Shown here piece after piece: positions 1 through 7,554 of a stretch of DNA of 64,000 nucleotides; position 1 is the first letter of the stretch, and the number at the start of each line of letters is the position of its first letter. Below the pieces are notes generated by a model. That model made no database searches and had not been told where the DNA came from. It saw only the letters and a list, made by a program, of their open reading frames with translations. A program made the translations under genes and the position numbers. Source of the stretch: Rubellimicrobium arenae (GTDB lineage: Bacteria > Pseudomonadota > Alphaproteobacteria > Rhodobacterales > Rhodobacteraceae); the NCBI RefSeq assembly GCF_017916275.1, contig NZ_JAFMST010000012.1, forward strand, positions 1 through 64,000. Reading direction: 5' to 3'.

Positions 1-760
1 CCGAGCCGCTTCGCCGGCCACCCCAGCCGTAGCCGCCAAACCCGTCATGCATTAAGACTGAACCCGGACCACCCGATGGGGGCAGGCCATGACCTACTGG
101 AGCCGCTGTTGAACCAGCAGGGCCTGACCGTGGACAGCGCGGTTGTCCGACAGGAACTGCCTTCAGGACGGGCGTTCGTGAGGTCTGGCGATATAAGGAT
201 CGCTTGCATTCGAGGCCACTCAGCGAGGCAAGCCGTGGTTCCTGGCGTCGTGGCCGACTTGATTGGCAAGAGGGCTGGGGGTTACCGGGGGGCTGTGCCG
301 CGCAAGTCCGCCGCGACCGGTACAACCCTCAGGAAACTCATCGCCAGAAGAGGTTCCGTGTTTTTCCCATTGAAGGGCTCCAATCCTACTATTCTTCCAT
401 TCCTCTGAGATTACTGAGGGTGTTGAGGGAAGAGAAGAAAAGGCCAACGACTTCGGGAACTTGGACCGGAGCCTTTACCCTCAGGACTTCGGGCGACCCG
501 CAGGATGCTCTGAGGGCGAACCGGCGGTCCTGGGCTCCGGGAAAGCGCAAGCGTCGATCCTCGACCACTGCATCACTCTACACTCCGTCAGTGCACCGGT
601 GCCTCACGGCTTCTCTCCCTCTCTCCACGTGGTTCGCCCAACTTGCTCGCCCTAGCGGGCAGCGCGGGGTCGGCTTTGCAACGCAGAAGGCGATGGCTGC
701 ACCACCGCCTCACTGCCTGCCTACCTCACTCTACCACTGTCTCAGTGGCCAAGTGCTTCA
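1..760. other. Left-edge stretch without a recognised gene
   Basis: No gene can be named here. A plus-strand frame is open from position 1 to 408 and could be the 3' end of a gene starting outside the window, but its codon use is not convincing and the protein is unfamiliar. The right half (about 560-790) is rich in CACT/AGTG motifs, described separately. The stretch lies just 3' of the helicase gene. Confidence 0.4.
573..747. repeat. Imperfect direct repeat, candidate replication-origin iterons
   Basis: Two copies of the pattern TCACTCTAC-(6 to 7 nt)-TCAGTG occur at 573-593 and 726-747. Around them the tetramer CACT or its complement AGTG occurs about ten times in some 220 bases, well above chance. 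The position directly next to the helicase and primase-polymerase genes is where satellites and plasmids often keep their origin. The origin role is inference; only the repeats are seen. Confidence 0.35.
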
Positions 761-2404
761 CTACTCTTCGCTTTGCTCCCCTGCGCCGAGGTCCTCGCGA
801 GGTTCGCCAAGCGGAGCGATGCCCTGGCTCATGCCCCACTTGGCAAGCCGCTGGCGACACTCCTTAAGCGACGGGATGCGATAAACGCGGGTGCGGATGG
901 TTACGACATCACGCTCGTCCTCACTCATGCGGGTGCAGTAGCGAAAGTTGTCAACCTGCGTGGGCCGGTAGACGTCGGCACCCAGCATCATGTCGATGGT
1001 CCGCTTCGGCGCACGGGCGTTGCCACCGTGGCGACCGGCACGAAGAGCTTGGTTCATGTGGACTGTCGCAATGTCGGTGTAGGTGTCCTCGTTCAGGACG
1101 TAAACGAAAGACTCACCGGACGCCATGTGACCGGCCACAACGCCATCCTCGATGGCCATCACGAGCGCGGCCTGCTCCCCGGTGACGGAGTGCTGGGCCT
1201 GCTCCTGCCGGGCAGCGGTCTCCGGCGCGCGGCGTAAATCGTCCCAGGCCATCCCGTAGGCGGACGGGTCCAGGGTGCGAAGCTCTTCGAACATGGCGCC
1301 GACGCCACCGGCATGCTCCATCTCGTCGACGATCTTGGCGAAGTAGCCCACGTTCTGGGCCTGCGCGTTCCCGGCCTCCAAGACGAAGTAGCGGCGTGCA
1401 TCACCGCTGCGATCCGCGGGGACCAGCCATTCATCGTTCCCGATGATGCCCATGCGGATGTAGTTGGAGCGCTGCACGGCGGCGGTGTGCTTCTTGTTGA
1501 TGGAGATGTCGTCCTCGGTGATGAGCGCCTTCAACTGACCGGCAGCCTTCTTGTCGCCGCTCCATGTTGCCTCTTCGGACAGCACGAACAGCTTGCCGTC
1601 CAACTGCGAGTTGAACGAGCCGACAAGATCATCACCGCGCGCGGTGGAAAAGGCGAGGTCGCCCAGCGCGCGGCGGAGATAGCGGAAGAACAGGCTCTTT
1701 CCGACGCCTTCCCGGCCACGGACTACAACGCAGGTCCCGAGCTTCCGCCCCGGGTTCTGGATGATGTCGGCGCACCACACCAGGAACCAGCCGAACTTCT
1801 TCTTGGCGTCCGCCTCGTCCCGGGCGTTGGGGCGAATGAGGTTGTCATAGACGTGCGTCTTCAGCAGGTCCCAGGACGGACCGACGTCGGCATGGACCGG
1901 GAACCCGGACCACAGGTTGTAGTAGCCGGGCCGGACTTTGCGGGCATCAGGCTCCCAGCAGGAGCCCTGGAAGGTCTGCCGGTCGTGGTTCTCCATGAAG
2001 AGCTTCACCGGGTCGATGACCCGGACCTTCTTATCCTCGTCGAGATACTTGTACCGTTGGTTGGCGAAGAGGTCGTCCATGCCTTTGCGGCTCAGCGCCA
2101 TGGGCATCGAGCCGGGCTTGGGCTTGCTGTAGAAGACGCCGGGCATGTTCTCGACGACGACGAGATTGAAGCGGTTCAGCATGGAGGCGAGGACCTGCGC
2201 GCGGACCTTTTCGACGGACTTGCCGGGGATGATCCATCCGTCGGCCACGAGCTTGGGATCACAGAGCCGGTCCCAGGTTGCGGTGGAGGCCGGCGCCTTT
2301 TTCGGCGGGCCAAGAGTCTCGAAATCGACCACCTCCTCGTCCGGGTTGGGACGCGGTGCCGGGTTCTCGATGACGGTAAAGGAGTGTTTGGGTTGTTCGG
2401 TCAC
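761..2404 (-). CDS. SF3/DUF5906-type replicative helicase of the island
   Basis: This 547-residue protein most likely unwinds DNA for replication of the island. It has a Walker A motif GREGVGKS at residues 230-237, a hydrophobic Walker B-like strand ending in SEE near 276-278, and a conserved-looking NDEWLVPADRSGDARRYF region at about 323-340. There an Asn (motif C) is followed by Arg residues, as in superfamily 3 and phage/plasmid primase-helicases of the DUF5906 type. The N-terminal 200 residues have no domain I recognise. The start is GTG at 2404 with a weak ribosome site. It lies 83 bases after the primase-polymerase gene on the same strand, so the two form a replication module. The exact subfamily is uncertain; the P-loop ATPase nature is not. 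Confidence 0.8.
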   Translation of the reverse strand: MTEQPKHSFTVIENPAPRPNPDEEVVDFETLGPPKKAPASTATWDRLCDPKLVADGWIIPGKSVEKVRAQVLASMLNRFNLVVVENMPGVFYSKPKPGSMPMALSRKGMDDLFANQRYKYLDEDKKVRVIDPVKLFMENHDRQTFQGSCWEPDARKVRPGYYNLWSGFPVHADVGPSWDLLKTHVYDNLIRPNARDEADAKKKFGWFLVWCADIIQNPGRKLGTCVVVRGREGVGKSLFFRYLRRALGDLAFSTARGDDLVGSFNSQLDGKLFVLSEEATWSGDKKAAGQLKALITEDDISINKKHTAAVQRSNYIRMGIIGNDEWLVPADRSGDARRYFVLEAGNAQAQNVGYFAKIVDEMEHAGGVGAMFEELRTLDPSAYGMAWDDLRRAPETAARQEQAQHSVTGEQAALVMAIEDGVVAGHMASGESFVYVLNEDTYTDIATVHMNQALRAGRHGGNARAPKRTIDMMLGADVYRPTQVDNFRYCTRMSEDERDVVTIRTRVYRIPSLKECRQRLAKWGMSQGIAPLGEPREDLGAGEQSEE

Positions 2405-2487
2405 AGTGTAAGTCCGTGTTTGAGGAATGTATGGAAGCAGAGGAGCCCGCAGCGCAGCCGAGTTCGGCGAACCTCACGGGCCAGCAG

Positions 2488-3738
2488 TCAGAAGTTCTCG
2501 ACCGCGTAGTCGTGGGCCCGGTTGATCTGGCGGTGCAGGTCGTCTTCGGGGCCGCCGAAATAGCGGCTGACATCACGCCCCGGACCCTTGGGCGCCGCCT
2601 TGATGGCCGCTCGCAGGAGGCCGAGGAGCTCGCCCTTGTCGGCCTTGATGCCCTCCCGGGCGAACCAGGACAGGGCGGCTTGGAACAAGACGTCGTTGAA
2701 CCCGCGCTTGCCTTCGCCATCCCCGAGGAGGCTCAGCTTGCCCTCAATGCCCGAGGGCCAGTCCGTCTCGGCCCGCTCCGCCATCGCCGCCGTGTGCATC
2801 TCGCGCACCCAGGCCGGGACAGCCGCCGACTTGGCGACCTTGTCGCTGCCGCGTCCGGTGGACTTCTTCGAGGCAGCCAGCATCAGGGCGATGAGCCAGT
2901 CCGGGGCTATGGCGATGCCGACCTCCATCGGGGTCAGCAGCCACTCGTAGAAGTTCAACGTCGGGTGGATACTGGGTCCGCACATCGCGAAGCCGCCCTG
3001 GCCTCGGGCATCCAGCCCTTCGCCCATCCGGCCCGCCGAGTTGGGGACCGCGACATCGGGCGTAACCCGGAGGAAGTATTGACGGCCGCCGTCGAGCCGG
3101 CCCGTCTTCTGCATCGCCGTTTCCGGCAGCTTGCCGTTGCGCTCCTGCAATCGGGCCAGTGAGGCACGCCCACCAGGGCCGTCCTCATCGAGGACAACGA
3201 TGCCGTCGCCCGTCGCGATACCGACGCCACGCGGCGCTCGAATCCAAGCCACAGGGTACTCGATGCCGTCAGCCGTCGGCGGGTAGGTGTCGCCTTTCTC
3301 CGGAATGTAGAACCGGGTCACCTTTTCCGGGTTGCGCTCCGCCCTGATCTGCCAGCCCTTGGCGCGGGCCAGCTTGCACGAGCGGCCGGTGGATCTGCCG
3401 CTGTCGTACATGCTGTGGGTGTCCACGACCCGCAGTCCGAAGTCGGCCAGGGACGCCGCCATCGCGGCGCAGCACGTCGTGTGCTTGGCCGCGTTGATCC
3501 ACTCCAAGGGCCCGAACGGGTAGTCCGGATCGGCCGCCTTGTAGCGTTGGATCATGGCTGCCAATGCGTCCTCGGGCAGTTGCGCCATCACCCGGTCCAG
3601 GGCCGCTTTGCCGCGCTGCGTGTGGAACGGCGAGGTCGGCGGGCACAGGGATTTGGGAACCCGGGCCGGACGCGGCAGGGCATCCTCCGGCACAGGAAGA
3701 TCGTCATCAGCCACGGGGCTGAAGCGGTTCGTCGTCAT
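2488..3738 (-). CDS. Primase-polymerase (Prim-Pol/AEP) domain protein
   Basis: This is a probable initiator primase of the archaeo-eukaryotic primase fold, 416 residues from ATG 3738. An in-frame GTG at 3789 would add 17 residues but is less likely. The fold is supported by GVGIATGDGIVVLDED, where the acidic DED matches the metal-binding hhhDhD motif, followed by a Gly/Leu-rich strand, an LPET turn and TGRLDGGRQYFLRV. The last block aligns with the Prim-Pol motif that usually carries His (GGxHxYF), but a Gln stands at that place here. The N-terminal part has a Cys pair (TTCCAA) in a short helical region. The C-terminal 130 residues are helical and may link to the helicase encoded just downstream. 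Catalytic competence is therefore open. Confidence 0.75.
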   Translation of the reverse strand: MTTNRFSPVADDDLPVPEDALPRPARVPKSLCPPTSPFHTQRGKAALDRVMAQLPEDALAAMIQRYKAADPDYPFGPLEWINAAKHTTCCAAMAASLADFGLRVVDTHSMYDSGRSTGRSCKLARAKGWQIRAERNPEKVTRFYIPEKGDTYPPTADGIEYPVAWIRAPRGVGIATGDGIVVLDEDGPGGRASLARLQERNGKLPETAMQKTGRLDGGRQYFLRVTPDVAVPNSAGRMGEGLDARGQGGFAMCGPSIHPTLNFYEWLLTPMEVGIAIAPDWLIALMLAASKKSTGRGSDKVAKSAAVPAWVREMHTAAMAERAETDWPSGIEGKLSLLGDGEGKRGFNDVLFQAALSWFAREGIKADKGELLGLLRAAIKAAPKGPGRDVSRYFGGPEDDLHRQINRAHDYAVENF

Positions 3739-4066
3739 CTCGGTTGTCTCTACTTGGGGGTATGGGGACGGCAATTGCCGCCGTCCCACCAGTTAGCGGG
3801 TATGATGTCTGCCCTTCGCTGGGGGGCAAAGCGCGGGGGTCAAGGCTCCGCCGCCCCACTGGCCCGCTTACAAAGGCCAGCCAGCGAGTCGGTCGGCTCA
3901 CCGATGTGTCAGATCGCCATCCGCATCCGGCTGCGGGGCATTAGGATGATAGTGACATCGACAGAAGTCCTTCGCGGCCAGTTCATCCTACGGAGCATGT
4001 TCAGCCCGATGCGCGGGACGACTCCTCATCGACGGGCTTTCTTCAACCTGCGCGAGGCACAAATCG
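3739..4066. other. Intergenic stretch upstream of the primase-polymerase
   Basis: No gene supported on either strand. It should contain the promoter of the leftward replication module, but no clear -35/-10 pair stands out. ORFs here are short and unlike known proteins. Confidence 0.4.
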
Positions 4067-4564
4067 TCACACCTGCTGCGGGGCCAAGGTGGCGATCTCA
4101 GCGAGTAGCTCCTCAAAGGACCACAGCCGGGCCCTCGAGATGAGAGTAACGCGCCAGTTGGGTCGCGGGAGCGGCACCCACAGGAGGTCCCGCACTTGCT
4201 GTCGATACACGCCCCAGATCTTGTTCCATTGCCGTCGCGTCGGATAGGGCTGTCGAAAGCAGTAGAGGGCGAACGGGCAAGGCCAGCCATCACACTCGAT
4301 GATCAGGTTCACGCCTGAGACAACGACCGGGCAAACCATGGCCCGAACGCGTCCTTGTGAGTCATAGAGCCGAAGTTGGTGCAGCCGCTCGGAAGGAACG
4401 CGAGCGTCGAAGTCTTCCTCAAGGTCGACTTCGAAGGTCGGTCCGTTCCAAGCCCTCCTTATCGCCACCGGACCGCAGTCAACGCCATAGATGTGCTCCA
4501 CCACATCGCGTCCTCTGGCTCGGAGGTCGGTGTCGTTGGTCAGGACCACAGAGTTCTCACTCAT
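4067..4564 (-). CDS. Hypothetical island protein, 165 aa
   Basis: I do not recognise this protein. It starts at ATG 4564 behind a fair ribosome site (AGAGGA, eight bases before the start). The sequence is soluble and acidic in the first half (DLEEDFDARVPSERLHQLRLYD), with a central hydrophobic strand. A Cys/Trp-rich middle (ECDGWPCPFALYCF) holds three Cys residues that could bind metal. The C-terminal part is Arg/Trp-rich and basic. It lies between the replication module and the small-gene operon in the same direction, so it probably belongs to the island's accessory set. Confidence 0.55.
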   Translation of the reverse strand: MSENSVVLTNDTDLRARGRDVVEHIYGVDCGPVAIRRAWNGPTFEVDLEEDFDARVPSERLHQLRLYDSQGRVRAMVCPVVVSGVNLIIECDGWPCPFALYCFRQPYPTRRQWNKIWGVYRQQVRDLLWVPLPRPNWRVTLISRARLWSFEELLAEIATLAPQQV

Positions 4565-4955
4565 TGGACGATCCTCTACTATCCGCCGCCTAAGGTAGAG
4601 ACTCGGCGGTGCCGTGTTGCTGGAGGCGCTCAGGCGCCTGGTGATGTCAGGTCGGTCTCACCGGTCGCCGGAGGCTCGGCGTGACGAGCATCAGCGCCAT
4701 ATGGCTACTCTTCATTCGACGACGTTCTCCTAGGCCCATCTCGCGCTCAGGCGAGCAGGGTCTGAGCCGACAGTAGGCTGGGTTGGCTACCCGCCGGGCG
4801 ACGGATCTGCCGGCTGCAGCTCTGTCTCACATCCTCAGGCACGGCGCAAGCAGATTTTTCGTCAAGCCATTGAAAAGAATGTTAAAATTAACGACGTTGC
4901 CTCTAGGGCAGCGTCACGTTTCGTGACACGCTGCCGCAGACTGCCGCTGAGAGCC
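4565..4955. other. Intergenic stretch with an AT-rich patch
   Basis: No gene supported. Bases 4853-4905 are distinctly AT-rich compared with the surroundings and end near the inverted repeat at 4918-4944. The patch might hold a promoter for 4067-4564, but no consensus is clear. Confidence 0.35.
4918..4944 (-). terminator. Inverted repeat, possible terminator of the 4956-5411 gene
   Basis: GCAGCGTCACG at 4918-4928 can pair with CGTGACACGCTGC at 4932-4944, leaving a two-base bulge. It sits 11 bases past the end of the leftward gene 4956-5411. There is no T-run on the minus strand, so intrinsic termination is only possible. Confidence 0.4.
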
Positions 4956-5411
4956 CTACGGACTGCTCCCTCCTGCGCGGGGCACGAACTCGCGCTCATC
5001 CCAGAACACATCGTCAAACGTGGCCAGTCCCGCAGGCTCCCGCTCGGAACCGGAGGGCGCATCTGTCCAGACCTGTGCACCGCGAACTTGCCGGGCCCAC
5101 ACGCCCGCGAGGAGGAGTCCTAGGCGCGCGACCTTCCGGCCGCCGACCACTTCGGCGAGCGTCTCGAAATCCACGCGGGCATAGCAGGCATCGCTCTGTC
5201 GGCTCACGTCCGAGAGGTACCGGTCTAAGGCGCGCTCGAGGCAGAGGAGTTCAATCGGACAAAGGCCGTCGCCCTCGCTGTGGTGAGCCAGGAGCTCCGC
5301 CCAACCTTGGCGGTGGGCTTCCACGCTGCACTTGGGCTCGCCCTGGAGCTTGAGAGCCGACCGGGTCTGTCGGAGAACGGTGGCTGGGTAGATGATGTCA
5401 GGATGATGCAT
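4956..5411 (-). CDS. Hypothetical island protein, 151 aa
   Basis: Unknown protein starting at ATG 5411 with the ribosome site AAGGAA eight bases upstream. It is mostly helical and acidic. A middle helix (LCPIELLCLERALDRYLSDVS) holds two Cys and resembles small regulatory or adaptor proteins only in a general way. The C-terminal third is Gly/Ser-rich and ends in a negatively charged tail. It lies downstream of the four-gene operon and points the same way, with 162 bases in between. No family could be assigned. Confidence 0.55.
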   Translation of the reverse strand: MHHPDIIYPATVLRQTRSALKLQGEPKCSVEAHRQGWAELLAHHSEGDGLCPIELLCLERALDRYLSDVSRQSDACYARVDFETLAEVVGGRKVARLGLLLAGVWARQVRGAQVWTDAPSGSEREPAGLATFDDVFWDEREFVPRAGGSSP

Positions 5412-5573
5412 AGCAATGTTCCTTGCAAATAGGGCTGGATGAAAAGGCCCACCGAAGTGGCGAGCTCTGCGGGGACCGGCGAAAGAGGGGTGAGGAGGTG
5501 GAGCTTCACGCCCCGGCTGTCACGGACGCTGCACCAGAAGGGCAGCCAGCGATCTGCCTTGAGACGTGTGAGA

Positions 5574-5897
5574 CTAGAGGCGGACGCCATTGCAAGTGGC
5601 ACAGAACCCGTCTGGTTCTTGGAGGCGGTGCATGCGTGCGAGAAGCGCCCGAACGTCGGCAATCGTAAGCGTGTCAGCCGGGCTGGCGGGCACACTCGGC
5701 TCAAGTCGAGGCGAGACTGCCAGCATACGATCCAGCCGGCCCAGAGCTGCGCTGAGGGTCTCGGCTTCGTCGGCTGCCCGGCGCACGTTCTCGGGGGCAA
5801 AAGCGAGGTCTGCCAGAGCTGTTCGCAGAGCCCGCAGAGAGGCTCTCACAATCCCGACCAGGGCGAGAACCGTGTCATTGTCGGGACAACCGCTCAT
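5574..5897 (-). CDS. Hypothetical protein, last gene of the small-gene operon
   Basis: A 107-residue protein of unknown function whose ATG overlaps the stop of the previous gene (ATGA, 5894-5897), a sign of translational coupling. The first 75 residues are Ala/Leu/Arg-rich and predicted to be long helices (LVGIVRASLRALRTALADL and RRAADEAETLSAALGRL), possibly a coiled coil. The tail contains CATC near the C-terminus. Coupling to the terminase-like gene suggests a packaging or regulatory role, but this is only context. Confidence 0.6.
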   Translation of the reverse strand: MSGCPDNDTVLALVGIVRASLRALRTALADLAFAPENVRRAADEAETLSAALGRLDRMLAVSPRLEPSVPASPADTLTIADVRALLARMHRLQEPDGFCATCNGVRL

Positions 5898-6427
5898 GAG
5901 TGAGTTCCAGATCCTGAGCTCTGCTGCGACCCGTCACAGGAGCAAAGGTGCAGTCGCTCCAAGGCGGCCAGGATCGGATCTTCGCCTTGACTATCAGGCG
6001 CTGAGGCGGCCCGGCTCTGTAAGCGCTGGACACGGCCGAGGTGCACCGTAGTGGCCCGGCGCAGGGCTGATAGCAGGGCCGGAGAGGCTCGCACCCGCTC
6101 GCCTTCCGTCAGAGCCGCCTGGAACGCGGCCGTGGCCTCGGCCATCAAGGTCCGGATCCCAACCTCGGTGATGTCCTGGGGCTCGCCCTGAACGCCTCGG
6201 GCCAGTTGCTCTCTGATGGCAGCGACTCTCTGGCCAATCGCCGGCTCCTGCCGAACGCGATGGGCGTTGGTCTTGGCCGTGGTAGGGCTCGTGACACCCC
6301 AGACTAAGGCATAGGCACGACTGGCACTCACAGCACCCCGAGCAAGGTGCTGGCATAGCAGCTCGCGTTTTCCATCAGGATGGGGCTGGTCCGGGCTCCA
6401 ATTCGTCGGAACAACTCGGCCCATCAT
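5894..6427 (-). CDS. Terminase small subunit-like protein
   Basis: This 177-residue protein probably binds DNA. Residues about 18-75 (KRELLCQHLARGAVSASRAY, then WGVTSPTTAKTNAHRVRQEP) follow the pattern of the Terminase_2 family. In that family an N-terminal helix-turn-helix with a conserved Ala-rich helix and a T-A-x-x-N/A-x-R turn recognises the phage packaging site. The remainder is helical, with an acidic, Ser-rich tail unlike the usual TerS oligomerisation core. The start is ATG 6427 (a second ATG follows at once) and overlaps the TAA of the upstream gene by one base. No large terminase is in the window. A satellite that redirects a helper phage's terminase would need only this subunit. 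The family match is by motif reading and moderate. Confidence 0.5.
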   Translation of the reverse strand: MMGRVVPTNWSPDQPHPDGKRELLCQHLARGAVSASRAYALVWGVTSPTTAKTNAHRVRQEPAIGQRVAAIREQLARGVQGEPQDITEVGIRTLMAEATAAFQAALTEGERVRASPALLSALRRATTVHLGRVQRLQSRAASAPDSQGEDPILAALERLHLCSCDGSQQSSGSGTHS

Positions 6428-6747
6428 TAAGCCTGCTTGGACTGGTGGCGGGCCTGAGTCATGCGGAGTGCGGGCGACAGGCCGTCAGCATCCGATCTGT
6501 CCCGCTCCTCAGAACCGTGCTCGATTCCAAAGATCATCCGGCCCACCTCGCTCTGCTCGGCCTCGCCGATCACCTCGGCCAGGGGCAGAGGCGTGCCGCT
6601 GGCGGTGTGATAGCGAAACGCGCCAGACTCGGCAGCAGCGGCCACGAGACGTGCCAAGGCACGATCATTCAGATCGCGGTGCTTGCGGAGGAGCGCCTTC
6701 TCAATGGTCGTGCGGGCCAGGAGCTCCCGAACCTCTAGCGGGGTCAC
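6427..6747 (-). CDS. Hypothetical protein in the small-gene operon
   Basis: A 106-residue soluble protein of unknown function. It starts with GTG at 6747, which overlaps the stop of the upstream gene (GTGA), and its TAA overlaps the next start by one base. The first 45 residues are helical and basic (TTIEKALLRKHRDLNDRALARL), suggesting possible nucleic-acid or protein contact. The C-terminal half is acidic and polar. Its place in a four-gene coupled operon is the only functional hint. Confidence 0.6.
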   Translation of the reverse strand: MTPLEVRELLARTTIEKALLRKHRDLNDRALARLVAAAAESGAFRYHTASGTPLPLAEVIGEAEQSEVGRMIFGIEHGSEERDRSDADGLSPALRMTQARHQSKQA

Positions 6748-7019
6748 TGCTGTGCCTCCACCCCGTCGAATAAGCGGGCTGGCTGGGCCGACCGGGCGAG
6801 CTCAGTGGCTATCTCCGGGTCTAGGCCGCCGCCCATCGCCGCATTGAGCCAGACTAGAAGCCCATCAAGAGCCAAAAGGTCGGCTCCGCGCCCGGCGGCA
6901 TTCCCGCGAGGGCGAACTACATGGAGGGCAGGACGCAACACGCGCCGGGCGGCGCGCAGGTCGGATACGGTTGCGTGCAGAGCTCGGGCAATATCGGTCA
7001 TGCTGACAAAAAGAGTCAT
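6744..7019 (-). CDS. Small putative DNA-binding regulator, first gene of the operon
   Basis: A 91-residue protein, taken from ATG 7019; an ATG at 7082 would add 21 residues coded by AT-rich DNA and looks less likely. Residues about 5-32 (SMTDIARALHATVSDLRAAR) look like a helix-turn-helix of the kind found in excisionase/AlpA or MerR-like small regulators. Next comes a basic segment (RRVLRPALHVVRPRGNAAGR) and a short helix with a Trp. It is the promoter-proximal gene of the operon, where a satellite usually keeps its regulator. The regulator role is an inference. Confidence 0.55.
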   Translation of the reverse strand: MTLFVSMTDIARALHATVSDLRAARRVLRPALHVVRPRGNAAGRGADLLALDGLLVWLNAAMGGGLDPEIATELARSAQPARLFDGVEAQQ

Positions 7020-7099
7020 CGAAGGTGGTCCATGAAAAAGATCTGAAGAAAAAGAAGCGGAGAGCTCTTCAAGGCAGTTCATTCTCAGCTTGTGACCAT

Positions 7100-7128
7100 A
7101 ATATAAATCAATCGAGTCGGAATGTCAA
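7100..7128 (-). promoter_or_regulatory. Near-consensus sigma70 promoter of the leftward small-gene operon
   Basis: Read on the minus strand, TTGACA (7128-7123) is followed after exactly 17 bases by TATATT (7105-7100). Transcription would start near 7092, about 70 bases before ATG 7019. A perfect -35 box and ideal spacing in an AT-rich patch of high-GC DNA make this a strong call. Confidence 0.75.
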
Positions 7129-7554
7129 CAAGAATGACATAGGTGGTCGAAGAAATGTCACCTTATCTCCGGATTGGATCTGGCGGTTTGCCTGGAGCGA
7201 CGATTGGAATGACTCGGTGTGCACCGGAAATGTTGGAGCCAATGCAGAGGCATTTCCTTGGCTGACGCAATTGGCGGAGTCACCAGCCAACAAGCCTTGA
7301 GTTGAGATAGATGGACGTGCCAGTAGGGCGGTGTTGGGGTAATTGGGGGTCGAAAATCGACGTGGTCGCAATACTCTCAAACTGAGCTGTGATGCACTCG
7401 CCCACTTATAGAATTCCGGCAACGAAACGAGATGACCCGAACGCCGGTCGTCGGTTATCCTGCTCAGCCGTGCAATGTAGCAGCAGGACCGGTCGCCTTG
7501 GTCCCGTCGATCCCACAAACAACTGTCAACCTTATCTAATTTGGAGCGATTACT
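7129..7554. other. AT-richer divergent intergenic region
   Basis: No gene is supported between the leftward operon and the rightward GIY-YIG gene. A leftward frame covers it but runs antisense into the GIY-YIG gene. The region should hold control sites for both directions. The plus-strand promoter could not be pinned down. Confidence 0.4.

Noticed and set aside
1-408. Plus-strand frame open from the window edge
   Set aside because: The protein is unfamiliar, codon use is unconvincing and no start within the window has a ribosome site. Kept only as a note.
593-602. Palindrome GCACCGGTGC
   Set aside because: Ten bases is within chance in high-GC DNA and it has no partner site.
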